The notes beneath the pieces are model-generated. The model ran no database searches. It was not told where the DNA came from and worked only from the letters and a program-made list of their open reading frames with translations. Both the position numbers and the translations under genes were made by a program. Below, piece after piece: positions 18,148 to 26,335 of a DNA stretch of 64,000 nt. The stretch is from contig CBDCBO010000005.1 of assembly GCA_965214335.1 (NCBI GenBank), positions 310,001 through 374,000 of the forward strand. The letters run 5' to 3'. This stretch comes from Velthaea sp965214335. GTDB taxonomy: Bacteria > Vulcanimicrobiota > Vulcanimicrobiia > Vulcanimicrobiales > Vulcanimicrobiaceae. How positions within the stretch are numbered: position 1 is the stretch's first letter; every line of letters starts with the position of its first letter.

Positions 18148-18699
18148 ATGCTCAAAACATTTGCAACTCTCGCGCTTGCGTGCCTGTGCGGGCAATGCCC
18201 TGCGAGCGCCCAGCAACTCATAAGCGCTGGCGCGAGCGGCAGCACCGTGCTCGATCTCGACACGCCGGACGGGCATGTTTCGCAATGGCAGCTCGGTGAT
18301 CTTCGCGCGATCAACGCGTTACGAACGACCTTGCGGGTTGAGCGGCTCGGCGACAACCGCGACTGGTTGCCGAGTTTTACGATCGCGCTCGTTAACGATA
18401 ACGAGCATATTTCGTTCCAAATCGTGAATCCGGCCGGCAGCCGGCGTCTCATCATTCACGTGATTCGCTACACCGGTAAAACGATTGCTGAAGATCAGAT
18501 CTTCGCATCCTCGACCGCTCTCCATGCGGACCTCGATGTTGCCATCGGCTGGACCGCGGCCGGTAGCGTCACCGTCCGCCTTGGTTCCGGAGAAGCCATC
18601 ACCGAGTCGCTGGGAAGCGCTCCCACGAGTCTTCAAATTCTTTGCTCGACCGGTGAAGTGCGCTTCGACCCGTTGAACATCGGACGAGTCACACCGTAA
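18148..18699 (+). CDS. Secreted protein of unknown function
   Basis: 183 residues: a signal peptide (LKTFATLALACLCGQCPASAQ), then a compact beta-rich domain (LRTTLRVERLGDNRDWLPSFTIALVND, EHISFQIVNP, LDVAIGWTAAGSVTVRLGSGE) that looks like a jelly-roll or concanavalin-type sandwich. The start is supported by AAGGAAATCTG before the ATG. Family not recognised. It converges on the LuxR regulator gene. Confidence 0.7.
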   Translation: MLKTFATLALACLCGQCPASAQQLISAGASGSTVLDLDTPDGHVSQWQLGDLRAINALRTTLRVERLGDNRDWLPSFTIALVNDNEHISFQIVNPAGSRRLIIHVIRYTGKTIAEDQIFASSTALHADLDVAIGWTAAGSVTVRLGSGEAITESLGSAPTSLQILCSTGEVRFDPLNIGRVTP

Positions 18700-18873
18700 C
18701 GAGTTGCGATTCATTCGACGCCCCACGCGGCCTACGCTTATGACCGTTAAGGTCGATTTTCGGCGCATCGCACGCAACGGCCAACGGGTTTATGAAGCCA
18801 GCCGTTGAGGGCTTTTGCTAAAAAGCTGTCGGTAATGACGCCGGCGACTCCGTCGCCGCGAGCCCAGTCGCGG

Positions 18874-19518
18874 TTAAACGAAACCGGCCTTGATCGCGTA
18901 CACCGCGGCCTGCGTCCGCGCGCTCACGTTGAGCTTGGAGAAGATGCGGCTCACGTAGTTTTTGATGGTCTTCTCGGACAGCTTTAGTTTTGCGCCGATT
19001 TCCTTATTAGCCAAACCACCCGCGATGAGCCGTAATATCTCAGCTTCACGCATCGTGAGGTCACCGAGGGCCGCGCCGGCGTTGGATGCATAGCGGCGCT
19101 TGAGCATTCCGCCGGCAACGCGTGGGTCGACGTACGACGAGCCGCTGGCCAAAACGCGAAACGCAACGTCGAGCTCGCTGGGCGAGATGTCTTTAACGAC
19201 GAAACCGTCAGCGCCCGAGGCGATGCTACGCTGCATCACTTCAGAGTTCGCGTAGCTCGAAAGCACGCAGAAGCGAACGTCCGGGCACACGCTGCGGGCC
19301 ATGGCCAGCGCTTCGGTGACGTCATGGGTCGCGTTATCGAGGCCGAAGACGATCAGATCGGGGCGCGTGCGCTGCAAATCGTCGATGCGGACGGTCGATG
19401 CGTCGCCGACGACTCGAATCAGCGGATTCTCATTGAGGAATGAATGAAGCGCCTTCGCAATAAGCGACTGGCGTTCGATGATAAAGGTCCGAAGCGGAAC
19501 GAGGTCGTGCGCGATCAC
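18874..19518 (-). CDS. NarL/LuxR-type response regulator with degenerate receiver
   Basis: 214 residues from a GTG with AGGAG ten bases upstream. Residues about 10-125 have the receiver fold; 145-214 is a LuxR-type helix-turn-helix (LTMREAEILRLIAGGLANKEIG, KTIKNYVSRIFSKLNV). The acidic pair is Glu15-Arg16 instead of Asp-Asp, and the phosphoacceptor Asp is replaced by Gly59 (PDLIVFG); the conserved Lys109 and Ser88 remain. Ordinary aspartyl phosphorylation is therefore not expected. No histidine kinase lies nearby. It is divergent from rhaI and could regulate it, which is inference. A TTG at 19587 is an alternative start. Confidence 0.8.
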   Translation of the reverse strand: MIAHDLVPLRTFIIERQSLIAKALHSFLNENPLIRVVGDASTVRIDDLQRTRPDLIVFGLDNATHDVTEALAMARSVCPDVRFCVLSSYANSEVMQRSIASGADGFVVKDISPSELDVAFRVLASGSSYVDPRVAGGMLKRRYASNAGAALGDLTMREAEILRLIAGGLANKEIGAKLKLSEKTIKNYVSRIFSKLNVSARTQAAVYAIKAGFV

Positions 19519-19846
19519 GGTAAACGTACTCCTGCAACCCATACACCAAACGGTGCGCCGGGAAAAACCGGCTAGGTCATGTGACAAATATACTTTACGA
19601 ACGTGACGTTGACACTTATCAAAACTTAGGATTGTTTGGCTTGAAACATATTTGTCCAGTGACCGCGGACACGAGATGGTATGGAGCGACGACCCGTTTG
19701 CCGCCTACCGCGCATGAGCGGCGCTCCGGCCGGCGCGGCAGGCTGGATGGTAGGGCGGGCGCGAAAATCGGTGCAGTGCGCGCGAACAACCGCGGGCGTT
19801 TCGTCTTCGCCGCGAACGCTCGGCGCCGCCCAGCGAGGAAGCTCCG
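19519..19846. other. Divergent intergenic region, LuxR regulator / rhaI
   Basis: 328 bases. It contains the minus-strand promoter listed separately, a plus-strand TTGACA at 19609 without a good -10 partner, and GAGGAAGCTCCG just before the rhaI ATG. No gene supported. Confidence 0.45.
19587..19614 (-). promoter_or_regulatory. Candidate promoter of the LuxR-type regulator
   Basis: Read on the minus strand, GTGTCA is followed after 17 bases by TATATT (19592-19587), a good sigma70-type pair. The predicted start lies near 19580, leaving a leader of about 60 bases with AGGAG before the GTG at 19518. Confidence 0.5.
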
Positions 19847-21157
19847 ATGACAACGACCCTCGAGCGGACGTTTCCGCTTGATCCCGATTTTGTGGTCGCC
19901 CAGAACGCGCTGCTCGCGCGCGACCTCGACCGCGATTATGCCGTTCTCGGCGAGAAGCTGGCCCGCAGCGGGATCGATATCGACGTCATCAAGCGCCAGG
20001 TGGCCGCGTTCGCCGTTTCGATTCCAAGCTGGGGCGTAGGCAGCGGTGGCACCCGTTTCGCGCGTTTTCCGGGCCCCGGTGAGCCGCGCGACGTCCACGA
20101 TAAGCTGGCGGATTGCGCGGTGATTCGACAGCTTGTGCCCTGCACGGCCGGCATATCGCTGCACTTTCCGTGGGATTGGGTCGCCGACTTCGCGGCGCTA
20201 CGCGACGAGGCGGCGCACTTCGGGCTTCACTTTGATGCCGTTAATTCGAACACGTTTCAAGATCCGCCCGGGGCCGTGAAGTCCTATAAATTCGGCAGTC
20301 TGACACATACGGACGCAGCCGTCCGCAACGCGGCGATCGAGCACAATTTGGCCTGCATCGAAGCCGGAAAAACGTTGGGTAGTCGAGCTTTGACGGTCTG
20401 GATCGGCGACGGCGCCAGCTTTCCCGGCCAGCAACATTTCCGGCGTTCCTTCGACCGCTATCTCGAGAGCGCGCGCCGGATCTATGCCGGACTTCCCGCC
20501 GATTGGCAAATGTTTCTCGAACATAAGCTGTTCGAGCCGGCGTTCTACGCCACGGTCATCGCCGATTGGGGCAGCAGCTTGCTGGCCGCCCAAACACTCG
20601 GTCCGAAAGCGCGGTGTTTAGTCGATCTCGGCCACCATGCGCCCACGGTGAACATCGAGATGATCGTAGCCCGGCTGATCGGTTGTGGGAAGCTTGCCGG
20701 CTTTCACTTCAATGACAGCAAGTACGGTGACGACGACCTCGACAGCGGCTCGATTCAACCCTATCGGCTCTTCCTCGTGTTCAACGAGCTTGTCGACGCG
20801 GCGCGCGATCGCGTCGACGGTTTCGCGCCGGCATATATGCTCGATCAGTCGCATAATGTGACCGATCCGATCGAGAGTCTGATGACGAGCGGTGCGACGG
20901 TGCAGCGGACGTACGCGCAGGCGTTATTAGTCGACCGGGTCGCGCTCGACGGGCATCAAGAAGCGAACGACGCACTCCTAGCGACCCAAACGCTCAAAAC
21001 CGCTTTTCAAACCGACACGTCGCCAATCGTTGCTCGCGTCCGCCAAGAAGCGGGCGGCGCGATCGATCCGTTAGCGGCCTATCGGGCATCCGGCTATCGA
21101 CGCCGGGTCGCCGACCTGCGGCCCGCCTCGGGCGGTTCGCGCGGCGGCATCGTCTGA
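19847..21157 (+). CDS. rhaI: L-rhamnose isomerase, Pseudomonas stutzeri type
   Basis: Converts L-rhamnose to L-rhamnulose (and other aldose/ketose pairs) with divalent metal. 436 residues, a xylose-isomerase-like TIM barrel. Diagnostic segments are LHFPWDWV, QMFLEHKLFEPAFY (metal Glu), CLVDLGHHAPTVNIE (Asp and His ligands) and FHFNDSKYGDDDLDSGSI, matching the Pseudomonas-type enzyme rather than E. coli RhaA. The ATG follows GAGGAAGCTCCG. No rhamnulokinase or aldolase gene is in the window. Cytoplasmic. Confidence 0.9.
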   Translation: MTTTLERTFPLDPDFVVAQNALLARDLDRDYAVLGEKLARSGIDIDVIKRQVAAFAVSIPSWGVGSGGTRFARFPGPGEPRDVHDKLADCAVIRQLVPCTAGISLHFPWDWVADFAALRDEAAHFGLHFDAVNSNTFQDPPGAVKSYKFGSLTHTDAAVRNAAIEHNLACIEAGKTLGSRALTVWIGDGASFPGQQHFRRSFDRYLESARRIYAGLPADWQMFLEHKLFEPAFYATVIADWGSSLLAAQTLGPKARCLVDLGHHAPTVNIEMIVARLIGCGKLAGFHFNDSKYGDDDLDSGSIQPYRLFLVFNELVDAARDRVDGFAPAYMLDQSHNVTDPIESLMTSGATVQRTYAQALLVDRVALDGHQEANDALLATQTLKTAFQTDTSPIVARVRQEAGGAIDPLAAYRASGYRRRVADLRPASGGSRGGIV

Positions 21158-21182
21158 CGCGCCACATGCGTCTGCTGGGCGC

Positions 21183-22631
21183 TTAAGCGACGGCCGTGCT
21201 CGGCTCCGCGGCCGCCGTGACGATGCGTTCGGCCATGTTGCCGAAGATCAGCGCGTGGAACGGAAGCACGCTGAACCAGTACAGGTAGCCCAGAATGCCG
21301 CGCGGCTCGAAGAACGCCGTTTGGCGCAGGGTCGTACCGCCGTCTTCGCGCGCCAGCGACTCGAATTGAAGCCAGGCTAACCCAGGCAGCTTCATCTCGG
21401 CACGCAAGCGCAACAGTTCGTGCGGAACGTATGCTTCAACACGCCAAAAGTCGACGGCGTCGCCGATGCGCAGGTGATCGGCCGAGCGCCGTCCCCGCCG
21501 GATCCCGATTCCACCGACGAGCCGGTCCAACAGGCCGCGCAAATACCACAGGCGATCGGCGTACAGCCAGCCGCGCTGGCCGCCTAAGCTCGAAACGACC
21601 GCGAACACCGCTCCCGGCGCCGCCGCCGTCGTGCGCTCGCGACGGTCGATGAGCATCCCTTGCTTGAGTCCCGCGAACTCGCCCGGCAGCGTCTTGACGT
21701 CGAAGGCATCGAACCACGTCGTTTGGGGCCCGGTCGTCAAATAGCGATTCAACGCGCGATTGAGCGCTTCGTCGTAACTCGCCGGCACGATCGCCGGAAA
21801 CGCTTCCCGCGCGGCGTTGTCACGCACGATAACTTCGTTGTAAAGACCCTCGATGAGCGCGCGGGCGATCGAGGCTGGAATGGGGGTCACGAAGTGTACC
21901 CAATACGACGACAGCCGTGGTGTGAACAAGGGTACCACGAACAGCTTGCGCGCTAAGCCGCGCACGGCGGCATAGTGCAGCATCATCTCGCGATACGAAA
22001 GCACGTCGCTGCCGCCGATCTCGAAGATACGACCCTCGTGACCGGGCAGATCGAGCGCCGCAACTAAGTAGGCGATAACGTCGCGTACGCCGATCGGCTG
22101 GCAGCGCGTCGCCACCCAGCGCGGGGCAACCATCACCGGCAGTCGCTCCGTGAGATACCGGATCATCTCGAACGACACACTGCCTGAACCGACAATGATC
22201 GCGGCGCGGAACTCGATGACCGGTACGCCGCTCGCGCGCAGCAGGTCGCCGACTTCATGCCGGCTGCGTAAGTGGCGTGATAGACGCCCGTCGTCGACGC
22301 CCAGCCCGCCCAGAAATACGATGCGCGCGACGCCTGCGGTGCGCGCGGCGGCGCCAAAATGTTCGGCGGCGGCGCGGTCGCTGCTGGTGAAGTCTTTGCG
22401 ATCGTCACTCATCGAGTGGACCAGGTAGTATGCCGTGTCGACGCCGGCCATCGCGTCGACGAGCGATGCTTCGTCGAACACATCGCCGCGCACCACCTCG
22501 ACCTCTTCGAAGCGCCCTTCGAGGCGAGCCGGGTCGCGCGCCAGGCAGCGAACATGATGCCCACCGGCGACTAACCCCGGTACGAGGCGGCCGCCGATGT
22601 AGCCGGTGGCCCCGGTGACGAGGACATTCAT
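21183..22631 (-). CDS. NAD(P)-binding SDR protein with C-terminal DUF2867 domain
   Basis: 482 residues. Residues 1-300 are an atypical short-chain dehydrogenase resembling complex I NDUFA9-like and YbjT-like proteins: GATGYIGG nucleotide-binding loop, VRGDVFDEASL, YYLVHSM, VFLGGLGVD. Residues about 325-475 form the DUF2867 domain seen fused to such SDRs. Probable cytoplasmic NAD(P)H-binding protein. The substrate is unknown. It converges with rhaI (25 bases between stops). Confidence 0.85.
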   Translation of the reverse strand: MNVLVTGATGYIGGRLVPGLVAGGHHVRCLARDPARLEGRFEEVEVVRGDVFDEASLVDAMAGVDTAYYLVHSMSDDRKDFTSSDRAAAEHFGAAARTAGVARIVFLGGLGVDDGRLSRHLRSRHEVGDLLRASGVPVIEFRAAIIVGSGSVSFEMIRYLTERLPVMVAPRWVATRCQPIGVRDVIAYLVAALDLPGHEGRIFEIGGSDVLSYREMMLHYAAVRGLARKLFVVPLFTPRLSSYWVHFVTPIPASIARALIEGLYNEVIVRDNAAREAFPAIVPASYDEALNRALNRYLTTGPQTTWFDAFDVKTLPGEFAGLKQGMLIDRRERTTAAAPGAVFAVVSSLGGQRGWLYADRLWYLRGLLDRLVGGIGIRRGRRSADHLRIGDAVDFWRVEAYVPHELLRLRAEMKLPGLAWLQFESLAREDGGTTLRQTAFFEPRGILGYLYWFSVLPFHALIFGNMAERIVTAAAEPSTAVA

Positions 22632-22742
22632 CGAGCGAAGCGCCGTACGGAAACGCCGCGGCCGGCGGATCGGGTACGACTCGAGCGCCGGTTCGTCGAC
22701 CGCAACCGGCTCAAGTCGAGCGGCCGCCGGAAAGACCGAATC

Positions 22743-23042
22743 TTACGAGCCGATCGACGTGCCCGGTAGCTGTAACAGCCGGCCGAGCGCGTTTTGCCGC
22801 ACGCCGAAACCGGCTCGCGCAACGAGCACGCGACCGGCGATAACGTCGAGCCGCAGCCCACTGGCCGTGAGCACCGGCAGCAGCGCCCGGAGTGCGCGCA
22901 ATATACCCGGACTCCGGCCTAAGGCAGCGATCATGCTGAGCGGGTTGCCGTTGAGCCGGCAAATTACGCGCTGGTCCTTGCCGTCGATGCGCATCCGAAT
23001 ACCGGACGCCTCGGCCACAAGCGCCGCCTCGACGGCGATCAC
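22743..23042 (-). CDS. Small protein of unknown function
   Basis: 99 residues from GTG, one base after the stop of the preceding small gene, so the two form a coupled pair. The sequence holds an apparent duplicated helical pattern (IAALGRSPGILRALRALLPVL) between two strand-rich ends (RMRIDGKDQRVICRLNG, LDVIAGRVLVARAG). No signal peptide or known family. Its arrangement and composition look coding. Confidence 0.55.
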   Translation of the reverse strand: MIAVEAALVAEASGIRMRIDGKDQRVICRLNGNPLSMIAALGRSPGILRALRALLPVLTASGLRLDVIAGRVLVARAGFGVRQNALGRLLQLPGTSIGS

Positions 23043-23043
23043 G

Positions 23044-23247
23044 TCATGCTTCCGTCGTCTTGATCTTGAGTGCTCCGTTCAGTTTCCATTTCGCTTGGGT
23101 GGCACCATCGCGCGTCGAACTCGGCACGCCGATCTCCATTTCCTCGAAGTGATATTCAATGGTGGCACCGCGACCGGTGAGGAAGCCGTATAGTCCCTCC
23201 GCGAGTTCGGGCCACGTTTGGGTTTCACGCGTCACTGGTTCAGCCAT
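23044..23247 (-). CDS. Small protein of unknown function
   Basis: 67 residues: a helix (WPELAEGLYGFLTGRG) followed by strands (ATIEYHFEEMEIGVPSS, AKWKLNGALKIKTTEA), a layout a little like the amphi-Trp small domains, though I cannot confirm this. GGGAG lies 6 bases before the second of two tandem ATGs, so 23247 is preferred to 23250. First gene of a two-gene leftward unit. Confidence 0.6.
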   Translation of the reverse strand: MAEPVTRETQTWPELAEGLYGFLTGRGATIEYHFEEMEIGVPSSTRDGATQAKWKLNGALKIKTTEA

Positions 23248-23357
23248 CATGCACTCCCACCGGCTGCGTCCGCCGACCCGCATTCGGATCGTACGCGACG
23301 AGCTCGTAGAGTACAGATGACGCCGACCAAAATATGGTTCCGGCGTTTGGCCGCCGG

Positions 23358-23702
23358 TTAGCGCAAATAGGCGTCGACGAACGTAAATTTCGGCTCGCGT
23401 ACACCGGAAAAAAAGTCGTATAGATCGGCGACCATGCGTCGGCAGCTCGCCGGATCGAGTGCGTACGTTACGTTCGTCGAATACACGGCTGCGGCCGGGC
23501 GCGCCGCTACGGCGTCGAGACCGTCGGCGCCGATAAACGTCGCGGTGAGCCGCCCGTTCGGGTGCAGTTCGACGACCGCCGACTGACCGTCGTATCTCCA
23601 GCAGACGACGTTCTCCCGACGCGCGAGCGTGAGGCGGTCACCAAATCTGGCCACGAGCGGCGCGACGCATCCGGCAAAAAAATCAGCCGACGAGCTTTCC
23701 AT
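23358..23702 (-). CDS. Hypothetical protein
   Basis: About 114 residues. It alternates strands and helices (VVCWRYDGQSAVVELHPNGRLTATFIGADG then SCRRMVADLYDFFSG), suggesting a small alpha-beta domain. Ends with FTFVDAYLR. The start is uncertain: the ATG at 23702 begins the domain but lacks a Shine-Dalgarno site. No family recognised. Lies in a row of small leftward unknown genes. Confidence 0.5.
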   Translation of the reverse strand: MESSSADFFAGCVAPLVARFGDRLTLARRENVVCWRYDGQSAVVELHPNGRLTATFIGADGLDAVAARPAAAVYSTNVTYALDPASCRRMVADLYDFFSGVREPKFTFVDAYLR

Positions 23703-23790
23703 CGGAGCGAAATTCGCGAAGCGTCGAACGCATCGCCCCTGACATGGAGACGGCGAAGCGCGTCCGCGCTCGCCATTTGTCCAAGTCGCC

Positions 23791-24051
23791 TTAGGGCGAG
23801 AGGCGTCCGGCAATCATCGCGCTGATGAGTTCGGGAGCGGCCGCCGGTAAACGAAAATCAACACAATACTTGTCGCCTTCATCGAACGACAGTTTGGCCG
23901 TTGCTTCGTCATCGGAAACCGACGCGACCGCCGTGCCCGCTTGGCTCACCCAAATCGCCGAATCCCACGACAGCTCTTGCGTGCGCACCGCATCGCCCAG
24001 CCGCAGGCGCACACCGGTGTTCACGGCGTCGATCCATTGATCAAATGTCAT
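23791..24051 (-). CDS. Small hypothetical protein
   Basis: 86 residues from an ATG preceded by GGGAGCTGGT, a good ribosome binding site. A short helix (TFDQWIDAVNTGVRLRLGD) leads into a beta-meander (AIWVSQAGTAVASVSDDEATAKLSFDEGD, YCVDFRLP). Cytoplasmic, no known family. It may be related in layout to the 23358-23702 protein next to it, as both are small alpha-beta proteins, but no clear sequence match is visible. Confidence 0.6.
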   Translation of the reverse strand: MTFDQWIDAVNTGVRLRLGDAVRTQELSWDSAIWVSQAGTAVASVSDDEATAKLSFDEGDKYCVDFRLPAAAPELISAMIAGRLSP

Positions 24052-24168
24052 ACCAGCTCCCAAAAATCTGTACAAATGGCCAGAGCCGTGTACAGCATAG
24101 CGGGCTGGTTCCGTAAGTGCAATAGCGTTACGACAGCTTGTACTCACGCCGAACGCAGCGAGCCGCCG

Positions 24169-25602
24169 CTACGAGCGCTCCGCGACGATCCCGCCTTCGA
24201 TCGTGTAGACGCGCCGCGTCAGCGCCGCGATGTCCGCATCGGTTTCGTGCGCGATCGTGACGAGCGTCGTGCCTGCCCCGCTCATGGTGGTGAGCAGCGA
24301 CTGCAGCGCCGCCCGGAACGCGGCATCCAGCCCGTTCCAAATCTCGTCGAGAATAAAGATCTCCGGACGGCGGACGAGGCTGCGCGCGATGAGCACCTTG
24401 CGCCGCTCGCCGAACGAGAGATGCCGGTAACGGCGGCCCGCCATGTGGCGGATGCCGATCGCGTCGAGTAACGCGCCGATGCCGGCGCGTTGCTCGGCGG
24501 TCGGTTCGGCGAACAAACCGATACTTGAAAAATAGCCCGAGGCGATCACCGCCTCGACCGTCTCATCCCAATCGTAGGCGATTTGCAGACTGTCCGAGAG
24601 ATGCGCGACGCGTTCTTTGAGCCGCCAAATGTCAAACGGCTCGCGCTCGCCGAAGCGAACGATGCGCGCTCCGTGTGCTGCCGGAAGCGTTCCCGCGATA
24701 ACTCCGGCCAACGTCGATTTTCCCGATCCGTTGGCGCCCCGGATGGCGGCATGCTCGCCGCGCCGGAGTTGCCAGTTGAGATTGCGCAAGACCAGCGTGT
24801 CGCCGCGATATACGTCGGCGCCGGCAATCGCGATCAGCACCTCGGGTGCGGCGAGCCGCGTCGGTGCGACCACGGCGGCAGGGCGGACGGCGGCGCTGCG
24901 TTCCGGCAGCCGCCCGGCCGCGCTGCGCTCGATGCGCCCGTCCCGTAGGGTCGCTGTATGGGTGATCGCGGCCGGAAAATCGTCGGCGCGGTGCCCCGCT
25001 ACCACGAGCGAAACGCGCGCCGAAATCCGCTCGAGCAATTGCAGCACGTCGATGCGCGCGCCGGCGTCAAGGCCGTTGGTACACTCATCGAGGATGAGTA
25101 CGCGCGGTTGATGCACGATCGCACGCGCGATGAGCAAACGCCGCATTTGTCCCGATGAAAGCTCGCGCAACCGGCGCCCGGCGAATGACGCCAACCCTAA
25201 GCTCTCGACCAGCTCGTCGACTCGCTCGTTCTCAGCGGTGCTCAGCGACCGCTGCACGTAGACCGAATTGTCGAAGCCGCTTTCGATAACGGCTCGCCCC
25301 GCCAGTCCGAGCTCCAAGCGTGCGTAGAACTCGTGTTGTTCGGGCGAAACGAAGCGAAGCCAGAGCATCGCGCGCCCAACGGCGTCACGCGCGATGCCGT
25401 CGGGCGAATACGTGCGCACGCCGCCGTCCGAATCGATCCACTGCGTGCCGGCCAGCACGCGCAGCAGGGTACTTTTCCCCGAACCATTCGGGCCGACGAA
25501 GGCCCAATGCTCGCCTGCACGCAGCGCCCAGCTGACACCTCGCAGCACGGGCCTGCCGCCGAGCCGAACGCTGACGCGTTCGAGCGCGATGCGCGGCAGC
25601 AT
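24169..25602 (-). CDS. Tandem ABC ATPase protein, ModF/PhrA-like
   Basis: 477 residues with two complete ATPase domains in one chain. First: Walker A GPNGSGKST (about 37-45), signature LSSGQ, Walker B LILDECTN. Second: Walker A GANGSGKST (about 285), signature LSFGE, Walker B FILDEIWN. There is no membrane domain. The arrangement matches ModF (formerly PhrA), associated with molybdate uptake in some bacteria, but no mod genes are nearby, so the role is open. Its ATG overlaps the stop of the upstream membrane-protein gene (TGATG), showing co-translation. Confidence 0.82.
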   Translation of the reverse strand: MLPRIALERVSVRLGGRPVLRGVSWALRAGEHWAFVGPNGSGKSTLLRVLAGTQWIDSDGGVRTYSPDGIARDAVGRAMLWLRFVSPEQHEFYARLELGLAGRAVIESGFDNSVYVQRSLSTAENERVDELVESLGLASFAGRRLRELSSGQMRRLLIARAIVHQPRVLILDECTNGLDAGARIDVLQLLERISARVSLVVAGHRADDFPAAITHTATLRDGRIERSAAGRLPERSAAVRPAAVVAPTRLAAPEVLIAIAGADVYRGDTLVLRNLNWQLRRGEHAAIRGANGSGKSTLAGVIAGTLPAAHGARIVRFGEREPFDIWRLKERVAHLSDSLQIAYDWDETVEAVIASGYFSSIGLFAEPTAEQRAGIGALLDAIGIRHMAGRRYRHLSFGERRKVLIARSLVRRPEIFILDEIWNGLDAAFRAALQSLLTTMSGAGTTLVTIAHETDADIAALTRRVYTIEGGIVAERS

Positions 25603-26276
25603 CAGAGCTTGGCGCGAGCGAAAAAAGCGTTGACCGCGATCGACAGCCCTTTGGGCAGCCGATAGGGCAGTGAAAATGCCGTAATGACCAGCGTTCCCAA
25701 CCCAATGGGTACGAGCCAGCGCAATTCCATCGGTACGCCGTGCGCGTTAATGACCACGAAAGCGGTAACGGCCGAAATATACGCCGCGATCATCGCGCTA
25801 AAATGGGCGATGATCGGCCCGCTGCGCGTGCGCGGACCAAAAATGCCGCGTATATCATTGAGCGCGAAGGCTACCGCCACGACGCCGAGCCCGGCCATGA
25901 TGGGCGCCAGGCCGCGCATGAGTTCGCCCGTTGCCGTTGCGGCGATCCACAGCAGCCACAGACCGGCCGCGACCGTTGCGCCGGCGGCTAAAACGTCGAC
26001 GCCGTTATCCAAGTCATCGGGCTTGCGCCGGCGGCGGCGCACGACGATCCGATAGCCGTTGAACACCAGATACGCGCTGACCAACGCCAGCGCGAAGAGA
26101 AAAATATGGCCTTTCGGCTGCCACATGAAACCGGCGCTCAACAGCACGCCGCTCATCGCCAGCATGAAGGTAGTGCCCCAGCGGCGGTGCCACGCTCCGC
26201 CTTTGCGGACCAGCAGTGCCGCCGGCGCGACGCCCAAAACGAGCGTGCCGCACATCACGTGCAAAATCGTCATCAT
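25602..26276 (-). CDS. Integral membrane protein, unknown function
   Basis: About 224 residues with six to seven hydrophobic helices (ILHVMCGTLVLGVAPAALLV, FMLAMSGVLLSAGFMW, IFLFALALVSAYLVF, VLAAGATVAAGLWLLW and others). A short basic RRRRRKPDD loop lies between helices on the probable cytoplasmic side. The start at 26276 (ATGATG) is chosen from the first helix; no good ribosome binding site precedes it. It precedes and overlaps the double ABC ATPase gene by one base, so the two may act together, but the ATPase type is not one that usually has a permease. Confidence 0.65.
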   Translation of the reverse strand: MMTILHVMCGTLVLGVAPAALLVRKGGAWHRRWGTTFMLAMSGVLLSAGFMWQPKGHIFLFALALVSAYLVFNGYRIVVRRRRRKPDDLDNGVDVLAAGATVAAGLWLLWIAATATGELMRGLAPIMAGLGVVAVAFALNDIRGIFGPRTRSGPIIAHFSAMIAAYISAVTAFVVINAHGVPMELRWLVPIGLGTLVITAFSLPYRLPKGLSIAVNAFFARAKL

Positions 26277-26335
26277 ACGGTTCTGCCGACCGGTACTCGA
26301 ACGCGGTCGATGGTGCCTCTCCGGCAAGCTCCGTC

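Noticed and set aside
22606..23193. 195-codon rightward frame
   Set aside because: Lies opposite two small leftward genes with better start signals; Ser/Arg-rich shadow composition.
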